Position numbers and translations under genes: made by a program
Shown here: piece by piece, positions 1 to 7,239 of the stretch
How the letters are laid out: each line of letters starts with the position of its first letter
Numbering within the stretch: the stretch's first letter is position 1
The notes under the pieces: model-generated
The model's input: the letters and a program-made list of their open reading frames with translations, nothing else
What the model was told of the DNA's origin: nothing
Database searches by the model: none
Assembly (NCBI RefSeq): GCF_000240225.1
Contig: NZ_AGUD01000303.1
Coordinates: 1 to 47,342 of the forward strand
DNA length: 47,342 nucleotides
Source of the DNA: Patulibacter medicamentivorans
Lineage (GTDB): Bacteria > Actinomycetota > Thermoleophilia > Solirubrobacterales > Solirubrobacteraceae
Reading direction: 5' to 3'

Positions 1-1
1 G

Positions 2-601
2 GCGTCGATCGCGGGCTGCGGCGCGCAGCCGCTCGACCCCAGCGGCCGCGCCACCTGCGTCGTCTCGTACCCGGCCCCGGGCGACCATGCGGTCGCGGCG
101 GCCTACGCCGGCGACGACGAGCACCGGTCCTCGGCGACCACGGCGGCCGCCGCGGTCAGCATCGCCGCGCCGGGTGGCGGCGGCGGGGGTGGCGGCGGAG
201 GAGGCACCGGCGGCGGTGGGACCGGGGGAGGCAGCGGGCCGCCGCGCAAGCTCGTCCCGCGGATCGCCAAGGTCGTCGCGGGCGCGCCGGCGGTCGGCTC
301 GTTCGCCTACGTCGTCGTGACCTGCGCCGACAAGCCCTGCCGCGGCACCCTGCGGCTGCGCCTGCGACGGCGGGTCCCGATCGGGCGCCGGTCGCTGGTG
401 GTGCGGGTGACCGTCGCCCACCGCAGCTTCGGGATCGGCGACGGCAAGTCGGCCGTCGTCCGGCTGCGGCTCGACCCGGAGACGACGCGGGCGCTGGCGA
501 GGAAGCGGCGGCTGCCGGTCTCCTACACCGCGTCGGTCAAGGGCGGCAAGACCCGCACCGGGCGGCTGACGCTCGTGCTCAAGCCGCGGCGCGGTCGCTG
601 A
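2..601 (+). CDS. Secreted Ig-like repeat protein, C-terminal part (5' end outside window)
   Basis: The open frame enters from the left edge with no start in the window and ends at TGA 599-601, giving about 199 visible residues. The first ~55 residues look like the end of a bacterial Ig-like domain (a YAGDDEHRSSAT segment resembles the usual YxGDxxxxxS strand). A nearly pure Gly linker follows around residues 58-80. The last ~115 residues form a beta-rich, Arg-rich domain with a Cys-x4-Cys pair (CADKPC), a tail style I associate with exported proteins of Solirubrobacterales. There are no catalytic motifs. It is probably a cell-surface or secreted structural or adhesive protein; the N-terminal domains cannot be seen. 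Codon use favours this frame strongly over the overlapping alternatives. Confidence 0.75.
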   Translation, partial: ASIAGCGAQPLDPSGRATCVVSYPAPGDHAVAAAYAGDDEHRSSATTAAAAVSIAAPGGGGGGGGGGGTGGGGTGGGSGPPRKLVPRIAKVVAGAPAVGSFAYVVVTCADKPCRGTLRLRLRRRVPIGRRSLVVRVTVAHRSFGIGDGKSAVVRLRLDPETTRALARKRRLPVSYTASVKGGKTRTGRLTLVLKPRRGR

Positions 602-602
602 G

Positions 603-655
603 CGGCGCGCCGCTTCGGCGCCGAGCGGCCCGTCACCCGGGGTGAGCCACCCCGG
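603..655 (+). terminator. Two consecutive hairpins after the Ig-like gene
   Basis: The first hairpin, CGGCGC (603-608) with GCGCCG (618-623), starts two bases after the stop codon. The second is CCGGGGTG (637-644) with CACCCCGG (648-655), a perfect 8-bp stem with a 3-nt loop. There is no U-tract, as is usual in very GC-rich actinobacteria. They probably act as an intrinsic terminator separating this gene from urtA. Confidence 0.5.
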
Positions 656-956
656 TCCGCCGGGTGAGCGGCGGCCGCGGGTGAGCCGTCGTGGCCCACT
701 AGCACCGCCGTGGGTGAGGTGATCCGCGCCGCCGCCGCCATCGCGGACGCGGCACCTGCTCCATCCGGCCACCGGCGCGGCGACCGCCGGCGCGCAAGCT
801 CCCAGGCGGATCGTGACTCCCCCACCGCCGGCGCCCCTCGCGGCGCCGGCGGGACGGGGTCGCGGCCCGGTCGTCGCGCCGCAGTCGGCGGACGGCCGGA
901 CGTCAACCGGTGGCGCGTCGGCGGCGCGCCGCCCGGAACCGATCGAGGGGTTCGTC
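656..956. other. Intergenic region upstream of urtA
   Basis: About 300 bp with no convincing gene. It contains three of four GGGTGAG heptamers (640-646, 662-668, 679-685, 712-718; the first lies in the preceding hairpin). These could be a regulator-binding array for the urea operon. No clear GlnR-type box or TTGACA promoter is visible. The frames open here are shadows without good codon use. Confidence 0.4.
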
Positions 957-2198
957 GTGCAGGCACGACTCAGGCATGGATATCGAACATGGTCGCTGGC
1001 GGCGCTGCTGTGCGTCGCGGCGATGCTGCTGGCCGCGTGCGGCAGCGACAGCGGCGACTCCGGCTCCGGCGGGGGTGGTGGCGGCGACACGATCAAGGTC
1101 GGCGTCCTGCACTCGCTGAGCGGGACGATGGCGATCTCCGAGGTCTCGGTGAAGGACGCCGAGCTGCTGGCGATCGAGGAGCTGAACGCCGAGGGCGGCG
1201 TGCTCGGCAAGAAGATCGAGCCGGTCGTCGAGGACGGCGCGTCCGACTGGCCGACCTTCGCCGAGAAGGCCCAGAAGCTGATCAGCCAGGACAAGGTCGC
1301 CGCGACCTTCGGCGGCTGGACCAGCGCCAGCCGCAAGGCGATGCTGCCGGTCTTCGAGCGCAACAAGGCGCTGCTGTACTACCCCGTCCAGTACGAGGGC
1401 CTCGAGGCCTCGCCGTACATCTTCTACTCGGGCGCGACCACCAACCAGCAGATCATCCCGGCGCTGGAGTACCTGAAGACCGAGAAGAAGGCCAAGTCGC
1501 TCTACCTGGTCGGCTCCGACTACGTCTTCCCGCGCACGGCCAACAAGGAGATCAAGGCCTGGGCCGCCGCCAACGGGGTCAAGGTCCTCGGCGAGGAGTA
1601 CGCGCCGCTGGGCTCGACCGAGTTCTCGACGATCGTCAACAAGGTCAAGGCCGCCAACCCCGACGCCGTCTTCAACACGCTGAACGGCGACTCGAACGTC
1701 GCCTTCTTCAAGCAGCTCGAGGGCGCCGGCCTGCCGGCGACCAAGCTGCCGGTCGTCTCGGTCTCGATCGCCGAGGACGAGGTCCGCGGGATCGGCGCCT
1801 CGAAGGTCGAGGGCCAGATCGTGGCGTGGAACTACTACCAGACGACCCCGGGCGCGGCGAACGAGAAGTTCGTCGCCGCCTACAAGAAGAAGTACGGCGC
1901 CAAGCGGGTCACCGACGACCCGATCGAGGCCGCCTACCTGCAGGTGAAGCTGTGGGCCGCCGCGGTCGAGAAGGCCGGCTCGACCGACGTCGAGAAGGTC
2001 AAGGCCGCCTCGAAGGGCCTGACCTACGACGCCCCCGAGGGCAAGGTCACGATCGACGGCGACAACCAGCACATCTACAAGACCGCCCGCATCGGCGTGA
2101 TCCAGCCCGACGGCCTGATCAAGACGGTGTGGGAGTCCAAGGGTCCGATCAAGCCGGATCCGTTCCTGAAGACCTACCCCTGGGCCAAGGGGCTGTAG
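957..2198 (+). CDS. urtA: Urea ABC transporter, substrate-binding lipoprotein UrtA
   Basis: A 413-residue periplasmic-type binding protein that captures urea for the UrtBCDE permease. The GTG start at 957 was chosen because GAGGGG (945-950) sits 6 nt upstream and because the protein then opens with a lipoprotein signal peptide ending in the lipobox LLAAC, followed by a Gly/Ser spacer. The mature part starts with [14 protein letters not shown] and contains segments typical of UrtA and related amide-binding proteins ([32 protein letters not shown]). It leads the operon. A strong hairpin downstream (2211-2251) may reduce read-through, keeping the binding protein in excess over the membrane parts. 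A longer frame to 813 exists but has no ribosome site and would hide the signal peptide. Confidence 0.93.
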   Translation: MQARLRHGYRTWSLAALLCVAAMLLAACGSDSGDSGSGGGGGGDTIKVGVLHSLSGTMAISEVSVKDAELLAIEELNAEGGVLGKKIEPVVEDGASDWPTFAEKAQKLISQDKVAATFGGWTSASRKAMLPVFERNKALLYYPVQYEGLEASPYIFYSGATTNQQIIPALEYLKTEKKAKSLYLVGSDYVFPRTANKEIKAWAAANGVKVLGEEYAPLGSTEFSTIVNKVKAANPDAVFNTLNGDSNVAFFKQLEGAGLPATKLPVVSVSIAEDEVRGIGASKVEGQIVAWNYYQTTPGAANEKFVAAYKKKYGAKRVTDDPIEAAYLQVKLWAAAVEKAGSTDVEKVKAASKGLTYDAPEGKVTIDGDNQHIYKTARIGVIQPDGLIKTVWESKGPIKPDPFLKTYPWAKGL

Positions 2199-2210
2199 GT
2201 CGCGGGACAC

Positions 2211-2251
2211 CACCGCGGGGAGCGCGCCGGTTGCGCGCTCCCCCGCCGGTG
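2211..2251 (+). terminator. Intercistronic hairpin between urtA and urtB
   Basis: GCGGGGAGCGCGC (2215-2227) pairs with GCGCGCTCCCCCGC (2233-2246) with one bulge and a 5-nt loop. CACC (2211-2214) and GGTG (2248-2251) extend the base. It starts 12 nt after the urtA stop, 112 nt before urtB. It is most likely a partial terminator or mRNA-stabilising stem that sets a higher dose of UrtA. Confidence 0.6.
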
Positions 2252-2260
2252 GGTGCGTGG

Positions 2261-2323
2261 GTGGCCCGGCTGAGGTCGTCGATGGCTCGTCCGAGGTCGT
2301 CGGTGGCCCGGCTGGTGCCCACC
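2261..2323. repeat. 21-bp direct repeat, three adjacent copies
   Basis: Copies at 2261-2281, 2282-2302 and 2303-2323. The first two end identically in GAGGTCGTCG; the first and third both begin GTGGCCCGGCTG. The array fills the rest of the urtA-urtB gap. Because 21 is a multiple of 3, it creates a spurious heptad-like ORF on the minus strand. Function unknown. Confidence 0.6.
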
Positions 2324-2363
2324 CATTCTCCCATGCCGCCCGACGTCCTTTCGGAGTCACACC

Positions 2364-3254
2364 GTGGAACAGCTCTTCTCCCAGATCTTCGTCGGATTGA
2401 GCATCGGCTCGATCCTGCTGCTCGTCGCCCTCGGCCTGACGTTCACGTTCGGCCAGATGGGGGTCATCAACATGGCCCACGGCGAGTTCATCATGGCCGG
2501 CGCCTACACGACCTACGTCGTCCAGCAGGCGCTCGGCGACGGCGCGACGTCGACCGCCTTCCTGCTCTCGCTGCCGGCCGCGCTGGTCGTCGCCGGGCTG
2601 CTGGGCCTGGCGCTCGAGGCGCTGCTGATCCGCCGCCTCTACGGCCGCCCGCTCGACACGCTGCTGGTGACCTGGGGCGTGGCGCTGATCCTCCAGCAGC
2701 TCGCCCGCGACCTCTTCGGCGCCCAGAACGTCGAGGTCAAGAGCCCCGGCTGGCTGAACGGCGGCACCGAGGTCCTCGGCGTCGGCGTCGCCTACAACCG
2801 GATCTTCATCATGGTCCTGGCGCTCGCGGCGACCGCCGGCGCCTGGTTCGTGGTCAGCCGGATGAAGCAGGGCCGGCGGATGCGGGCGGTGATGCAGAAC
2901 CGCCAGCTGGCGGCCGCGTCCGGGATCGGCACCGCCGCCGTCGACCGCCGCACCTTCTTCCTCGGATCGGGCCTGGCCGGCGTCGCCGGGGTCGCGATCA
3001 CGCAGCTGGGCTCGGTCGGGCCGACGCTCGGACAGAACTACATCGTCGACGCGTTCCTGGTCGTCGTGGCCGGCGGCCTCGGCAAGCTCCGCGGGGCGGT
3101 GATCGCCGCGCTGGTGCTGGGCCTCTGCAACTCGCTGATCGAGTACTGGACGGAGGCGAGCCTGGCCAAGGTGATCGTCTTCGTGCTGATCGTGGCGTTC
3201 CTGCAGCTGCGGCCGCAGGGGATCGTCGCCCAGGAGACGAGGGGTCTCGCATGA
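2364..3254 (+). CDS. urtB: Urea ABC transporter, permease UrtB
   Basis: A 296-residue integral membrane protein of the branched-chain amino-acid/urea permease family (LivH type), forming half of the urea channel with UrtC. About eight hydrophobic segments are visible, and the diagnostic GQMGVINMAHGEFIMAGAY motif lies near residues 30-49. The GTG start at 2364 gives the expected N-terminus MEQLFSQIFVGLSIGSILLL. The stop overlaps the urtC start (ATGA at 3251-3254), so translation of the two membrane subunits is coupled. Confidence 0.95.
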   Translation: MEQLFSQIFVGLSIGSILLLVALGLTFTFGQMGVINMAHGEFIMAGAYTTYVVQQALGDGATSTAFLLSLPAALVVAGLLGLALEALLIRRLYGRPLDTLLVTWGVALILQQLARDLFGAQNVEVKSPGWLNGGTEVLGVGVAYNRIFIMVLALAATAGAWFVVSRMKQGRRMRAVMQNRQLAAASGIGTAAVDRRTFFLGSGLAGVAGVAITQLGSVGPTLGQNYIVDAFLVVVAGGLGKLRGAVIAALVLGLCNSLIEYWTEASLAKVIVFVLIVAFLQLRPQGIVAQETRGLA

Positions 3255-4378
3255 GCGCCTTGCTGGCCACCGTCCGACGGCGGGTCGTCGGCCCGCGCGA
3301 GGAGCTGCCCGCGCGGATCGCCTTCGCGATCGTCGCCTTCCTGCTGATCGTCGTCGCGCCGTCGATGCTGAGCGACTTCCGCCTCGGCCTGCTGGCGAAG
3401 TACCTGGTGTTCGCGATCGTCGCGGTCGGGATCGCCCTGGCCTGGGGCCGCGGCGGGATGCTCGTCCTCGGCCAGGGCCTGTTCTTCGGGCTCGGCGGCT
3501 ACGCGATGGCGATGCACCTGCAGCTCGCCGAGGCGCCCGACGGCCAGCCGCCGGCGTTCATGACGCTGACCGGCGCCGAGCACGTGCCCGGCATCTGGGG
3601 CCCGTTCGAGTCGACCGCGTTCACGCTGGCGATGGTGGTGCTGCTGCCGATGCTGGCGGCCACGCTGCTCGGCCTGCTGGTCTTCCGCAGCCGGGTCCGG
3701 GGGCCGTACTTCGCGATCCTGACCCAGGCGCTGGCGGCCGCGTTCGTGATCTTCCTCGTCGGCCAGCAGCAGTTCTCCGGGGGGACCAACGGCCTGACGG
3801 TGATGACCTTCTTCGGGCTCGACCTGGCGGACCCGGACGACAAGCGGACGCTCTACCTGATCGTGGTGGCGGTGCTGGCGCTGGTCTTCCTGATCGGCCG
3901 CCAGCTGGTCCGCAGCCGCTACGGGCGGCTGCTGGTCGCGGTCCGCGACGCCGAGGACCGGGTCCGGTTCCTGGGCTACGACCCGACGCTGGTCAAGGTC
4001 GTGGCGTTCGCCGCCTCGGCGGGGATGGCGGGCCTGGCCGGCGCGCTCTTCGTGCCGGTCGTCGGGATCATCTCGCCGGCGTCGCTGGGGATCGTGCCGT
4101 CGATCGAGATGGTGATCTGGGTCGCGGTCGGCGGGCGCCTGTCGCTGGCCGGGGCGATCGCCGGCGCGGTCCTGGTCAACTACGCCAAGACCGAGCTCTC
4201 CGAGCAGCTGCCGTCGGCGTGGCTCTACGGCCAGGGGCTGCTGTTCGTCGTCGTGGTGGCGTTCGCGCCGCGGGGGATCGCGGGGATCGGCGAGTGGCTG
4301 CGGGAGAACCGCGGCCGGTTGCGACGAGGCCGCGACGCCACGCCGGCGGCCGCGACGACGGTGGAGGAGGGCGCATGA
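3251..4378 (+). CDS. urtC: Urea ABC transporter, permease UrtC
   Basis: A 375-residue membrane protein of the LivM family, partner of UrtB. It shows about ten hydrophobic stretches, the conserved GLFFGLGGYAMAMHL region near residue 77, and GTNGLTVM plus VAVGGRLSLAGAIAGA further on. The ATG at 3251 overlaps the urtB stop; the gene ends overlapping urtD (ATGA at 4375-4378). The reading frame continues open far upstream (to about 710), but that part lies antisense-like within urtA/urtB and is not coding. Confidence 0.95.
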   Translation: MSALLATVRRRVVGPREELPARIAFAIVAFLLIVVAPSMLSDFRLGLLAKYLVFAIVAVGIALAWGRGGMLVLGQGLFFGLGGYAMAMHLQLAEAPDGQPPAFMTLTGAEHVPGIWGPFESTAFTLAMVVLLPMLAATLLGLLVFRSRVRGPYFAILTQALAAAFVIFLVGQQQFSGGTNGLTVMTFFGLDLADPDDKRTLYLIVVAVLALVFLIGRQLVRSRYGRLLVAVRDAEDRVRFLGYDPTLVKVVAFAASAGMAGLAGALFVPVVGIISPASLGIVPSIEMVIWVAVGGRLSLAGAIAGAVLVNYAKTELSEQLPSAWLYGQGLLFVVVVAFAPRGIAGIGEWLRENRGRLRRGRDATPAAATTVEEGA

Positions 4379-5286
4379 GCCCGCAGCCGACCCCGCCCCG
4401 CGCCGAGGGCGATCCCGCGATCCGGCCCCGCCACCCGAGCGACCCGCCGCAGACCCCGCCCGAGAAGGCCGGCGAGCCGCTGCTCCGGATCCGCGGGCTC
4501 GGCGTCCAGTTCGGCGGCTTCCACGCCCTCACCGACGTCGACTTCGACGCCCGCGAGGGCGAGGTCCACTTCCTGATCGGGCCCAACGGCGCCGGCAAGA
4601 CGACGCTGGTCGACATCATCACCGGGCTGACGAAGCCGACCACCGGCTCGGTCAGCTTCGACGGCCAGCAGCTGGTCGGCCACAAGGAGCACCGGATCGT
4701 CCACTTCGGCGTCGGCCGCACCTTCCAGGCCGCGACCGTCTTCGAGGCGCTGACGGTGGGGGAGAACCTGGACCTGGCCGCCAGCTACCGGCTCGGCCTG
4801 CGGCGGCTGCTGCGCCAGCCGAGGGGGCACGCCGACGCGGTCGTCGAGGCGCTCGAGGTGACCGGCTTGGCGGACGAGGTCGACAAGTCCGCCGGCGCGC
4901 TCGCCCACGGGCAGAAGCAGTGGCTGGAGATCGGGATGCTGCTCGCGCAGGGCCCGCGGCTGCTGCTGCTCGACGAGCCGGTCGCCGGCATGAGCCCGGA
5001 CGAGCGGACCCGGACGGGCGAGCTGATCCGCTACCTGGCGCGGGGCCGCACGGTGCTGGTGGTCGAGCACGACATGGACTTCATGCGCCGCTTCGCCGAC
5101 CGGGTCACGGTCCTGCACGAGGGCCGGATCCTGCGGGCCGACGCGACGGTCGCCGAGGTCCAGGCCGACCCGACGGTCCAGGAGGTCTACATCGGCCGCG
5201 CGCGGGACGACCGCAACAGCGCCGGCCGCAGCGGGGCCGCCGCCGCAGGAGCCCCGGCGGCGTCCGACGACGAGGAGGCAGCATGA
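4375..5286 (+). CDS. urtD: Urea ABC transporter, ATP-binding protein UrtD
   Basis: A 303-residue cytoplasmic ATPase of the LivG type that powers urea import together with UrtE. Walker A is GPNGAGKTT (around residue 68) and Walker B is LLLLDEP. The signature reads AHGQKQWLEIGM in place of LSGGQ, a variant characteristic of UrtD. The switch His is in VEHDMDFMRR. A Pro-rich N-terminal extension of ~35 residues and an Ala/Asp-rich tail flank the domain. It is coupled to urtC upstream and urtE downstream by 4-base overlaps. Confidence 0.95.
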   Translation: MSPQPTPPRAEGDPAIRPRHPSDPPQTPPEKAGEPLLRIRGLGVQFGGFHALTDVDFDAREGEVHFLIGPNGAGKTTLVDIITGLTKPTTGSVSFDGQQLVGHKEHRIVHFGVGRTFQAATVFEALTVGENLDLAASYRLGLRRLLRQPRGHADAVVEALEVTGLADEVDKSAGALAHGQKQWLEIGMLLAQGPRLLLLDEPVAGMSPDERTRTGELIRYLARGRTVLVVEHDMDFMRRFADRVTVLHEGRILRADATVAEVQADPTVQEVYIGRARDDRNSAGRSGAAAAGAPAASDDEEAA

Positions 5287-5981
5287 AGCTCACCGCCAGC
5301 GACCTGCAGGTCGCGCACGGCCGGACGCAGGTCCTGTTCGGCGTCTCGCTGGAGCTCGAGGAGGGTGGCAGCTGCTGCGTCCTCGGGCGCAACGGCGCCG
5401 GCAAGACCTCGCTGATGAACGCGATCATGGGCGTGCTGCCGACCAAGGCCGGGCGCGTGCTGCTCGACGACCGCGAGATCACGTCGCTGTCGCCGTGGGA
5501 CCGGGTCCGCGCGGGCCTCGGCTACGCGCCCCAGGAGCGCTCCGGCTTCGGCGGGATGTCGGTGCTGGAGAACCTGCAGGTGGTCCTGGAGACCCGCCGC
5601 GACGGCAGGCGGTCGGAGATCGACGAGGTCCTCGACCTGTTCCCGCGGCTGAAGCCGCTGCTGAAGCGGCCGGCGACGTTCCTGTCGGGCGGCCAGCGCC
5701 AGCAGCTGGCGATCGCGCGGGCGCTGCTGACCAAGCCGCGGCTGCTGCTGCTCGACGAGCCGACCGAGGGCATCCAGCCGTCGATCGTGGCCGAGATCGA
5801 GGAGGCGATCCTGGCGCTCCGCGACCGCGACGGGATCGGCCTGCTGATCGCCGAGCAGTACGTCGAGATGGCGCTGCGGATGGCCGAGGACTACGTCGTC
5901 CTCGAGGCCGGCAACGCCGTCGCGGCCGGCAGGACCGCGGACATGGACGAGGCGGCGGCGGGCCGGCTGCTGGCGATCTGA
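5283..5981 (+). CDS. urtE: Urea ABC transporter, ATP-binding protein UrtE
   Basis: A 232-residue ATPase of the LivF type, second nucleotide-binding subunit of the urea transporter. It has Walker A GRNGAGKTS, a canonical LSGGQRQQLAIARAL signature, Walker B LLLLDEPTEGIQPS and an EQYVEMAL switch region (Gln in place of the usual His is normal for this family). It closes the operon and is followed within 10 nt by a strong terminator. No urease (ureABC) or urea carboxylase gene is visible nearby, so the enzyme that uses the imported urea must lie elsewhere. Confidence 0.95.
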   Translation: MKLTASDLQVAHGRTQVLFGVSLELEEGGSCCVLGRNGAGKTSLMNAIMGVLPTKAGRVLLDDREITSLSPWDRVRAGLGYAPQERSGFGGMSVLENLQVVLETRRDGRRSEIDEVLDLFPRLKPLLKRPATFLSGGQRQQLAIARALLTKPRLLLLDEPTEGIQPSIVAEIEEAILALRDRDGIGLLIAEQYVEMALRMAEDYVVLEAGNAVAAGRTADMDEAAAGRLLAI

Positions 5982-5990
5982 GCGGGGGGT

Positions 5991-6020
5991 GGCGCCGCGG
6001 CCGGGTCGGGCCGCGGCGCC
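5991..6020 (+). terminator. Terminator of the urt operon
   Basis: A perfect 12-bp stem, GGCGCCGCGGCC (5991-6002) with its reverse complement at 6009-6020, and a 6-nt loop. It lies 9 nt after the urtE stop. Confidence 0.7.
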
Positions 6021-6471
6021 GGCGGGCCGTTCGGCTCGGTCGCTGGACGCGGTGGGTCGCGTGTCGGTGGGCGGGGGCGGCGGGTGGCGGGCTGCGGCGG
6101 CCGGGGGCGTCGGTGGTGGGCGCGGGGTGCGGCAGCCGGGGGCGCGCGCGGTGGGCGCGGGAACTGGCGACCGTTGAATCGTCGTCTCGGGACGACCCCG
6201 AGGCCGAGATGGCGGTTCGACGTTCCTGAGGCGTCGAATCGCTGCTTCGGTGGCGGAGGTACGGCGAGATGACACGAGGCCGGGGCGCAAGCGGGGCGCC
6301 CGATCGCGGATCGCCCGCCGAGGCCGGCGTCGCGGAGCCCGTCGGATGGGCACGTGGCCCGCAAGCGCGGCGACCGGCCCGAGCGGCGGTCGCCGGCCGC
6401 CTCAGCTCACCGATCCATCCCCGCCCCGCCGATCCGCCCGCGCCGCGCCCGCCCGGCCGATCGCGCCCTAC
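6021..6471. other. Non-coding G-rich stretch and hairpin element between urtE and tetR
   Basis: No credible gene. 6045-6165 is extremely G-rich on the plus strand, with about eleven runs of three or more G. 6069-6091 fits a canonical quadruplex pattern (GGG, GGGGG, GGG, GGG with loops of 1, 4 and 4). 6176-6273 is a separate hairpin element, listed on its own. The remaining ~200 bp is featureless GC-rich DNA. Confidence 0.4.
6176..6273. repeat. Hairpin element starting GAATCGTCGTCTCG (copy 1)
   Basis: GTCGTCTCG (6181-6189) pairs with CGAGATGAC (6265-6273), 9 bp with one G-T pair. Inside, GCGGTTCGACG (6212-6222) pairs with CGTCGAATCGC (6232-6242), 11 bp with one G-T. The opening 14-mer recurs exactly at 26674-26687 at the start of another ~110-nt stem-loop. 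Confidence 0.4.
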
Positions 6472-6487
6472 GCTACGGATCCGTAGC
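6472..6487. promoter_or_regulatory. 16-bp perfect palindrome, candidate operator
   Basis: G-CTACGGATCCGTAG-C is a perfect palindrome just upstream of the TTGACA box at 6494. Its half-site CTACGG recurs at 10466 next to the second tetR gene. This is consistent with a TetR-family operator, though which regulator binds is unknown. Confidence 0.5.
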
Positions 6488-6493
6488 TGGGTG

Positions 6494-6542
6494 TTGACAT
6501 CTGACGTTGTCAGCTCCATCATCCTGACACCCATGGTTGTCG
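6494..6542 (+). promoter_or_regulatory. Promoter of the tetR/oxygenase operon with twin operators
   Basis: A TTGACA -35 box (6494-6499) is followed after 17 nt by CATCAT (6517-6522) as a weak -10. Superimposed are two inverted repeats of the same design, TGACA-N8-TGTCA (6495-6512) and TGACA-N8-TGTCG (6525-6542), exactly 30 bp apart and so on the same face of the helix. One covers the -35 box and the other the start of the transcript. This is a textbook autorepressor arrangement for the TetR gene at 6562. Confidence 0.6.
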
Positions 6543-6561
6543 GGAATCGAGAGGACCGCGG

Positions 6562-7239
6562 ATGAGCGCGTCCGAGCTGGTGCGTCCGTGGCGGGGCAAG
6601 AGCCCTGAGCAGCGCGTCGCCGAGCGGCGCGAGCAGCTGCTCGACGCCGCCCTCGAGGTCTTCGCGACGCAGGGCTTCCACCGCTCGCGGGTGCGCGACG
6701 TCTGCCGTCAGGCCGGCCTGACGGAGCGCTACTTCTACGAGTCGTTCGCCGGCAAGGAGGCGCTGCTGATCGCGCTCGCCGAGCGGATCGTCGCCGACCT
6801 GCTGGCAGCCGCCGCTCCGGGGATCGCTCTGGTCGAGCGCGACCTCGACGCCGCGGTCGACGCCGCCTCGGGCGCGGTCGTCCGCTCGCTGACTGACGAC
6901 CCGCGCCGGGCCCGGATCCTCTTCGTCGAGGTCGTCGGCGTCAGCCGCGAGATCGAGGACCAGCGCCGCGCGATCATCGGCGGGCTGGCCGGCGTCGTCC
7001 GCGCCGCTGCGGCGCAGGCCTTCGGGCCGTGGGTGCTCGAGTCGGTCGAGACCGAGCTGATCAGCCGCGCCGTGATCGGCGCGGCGCAGGAGCTGCTCGT
7101 CGCGCACGTGCGCGGGGAGCTGCCGCTCGATCAGGACGACCTGATCGTGAACTTCGGACGGGTGTTCCGGCAGGCGGGGCCGATCGTGGCCGCGATGGCG
7201 GGGCAGCAGGACATCGAACGAGCAGGGAGCAGGACATGA
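6562..7239 (+). CDS. TetR/AcrR-family transcriptional regulator
   Basis: A 225-residue dimeric repressor. The N-terminal helix-turn-helix lies at about residues 22-68 (AALEVFATQGFHRSRVRDVCRQAG followed by YFYESFAGKEALL). The rest is an all-helical ligand-binding domain. The ATG at 6562 has GAGAGGA about 7 nt upstream. Its stop overlaps the start of the diiron oxygenase gene (ATGA at 7236-7239), so regulator and enzyme are translated together. Twin inverted repeats in its own promoter suggest autoregulation, relieved by an unknown, probably lipophilic ligand. Confidence 0.85.
   Translation: MSASELVRPWRGKSPEQRVAERREQLLDAALEVFATQGFHRSRVRDVCRQAGLTERYFYESFAGKEALLIALAERIVADLLAAAAPGIALVERDLDAAVDAASGAVVRSLTDDPRRARILFVEVVGVSREIEDQRRAIIGGLAGVVRAAAAQAFGPWVLESVETELISRAVIGAAQELLVAHVRGELPLDQDDLIVNFGRVFRQAGPIVAAMAGQQDIERAGSRT

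Noticed and set aside
2149..2334. 61-codon minus-strand ORF with heptad-like SRATDDL repeats
   Set aside because: It is created by the 21-bp DNA repeat and overlaps the urtA 3' end; no start signal or transcription context.
710..4378. 1222-codon open frame on the plus strand
   Set aside because: Only its last 375 codons (from 3251) are urtC. The rest runs through urtA and urtB out of frame, with Arg/Gly-rich nonsense typical of GC-rich shadow frames.
957..5981. Branched-chain amino-acid (Liv) transporter instead of urea transporter
   Set aside because: UrtA-type sequence, the gene order A-B-C-D-E and the AHGQKQWLEIGM signature of UrtD favour urea.
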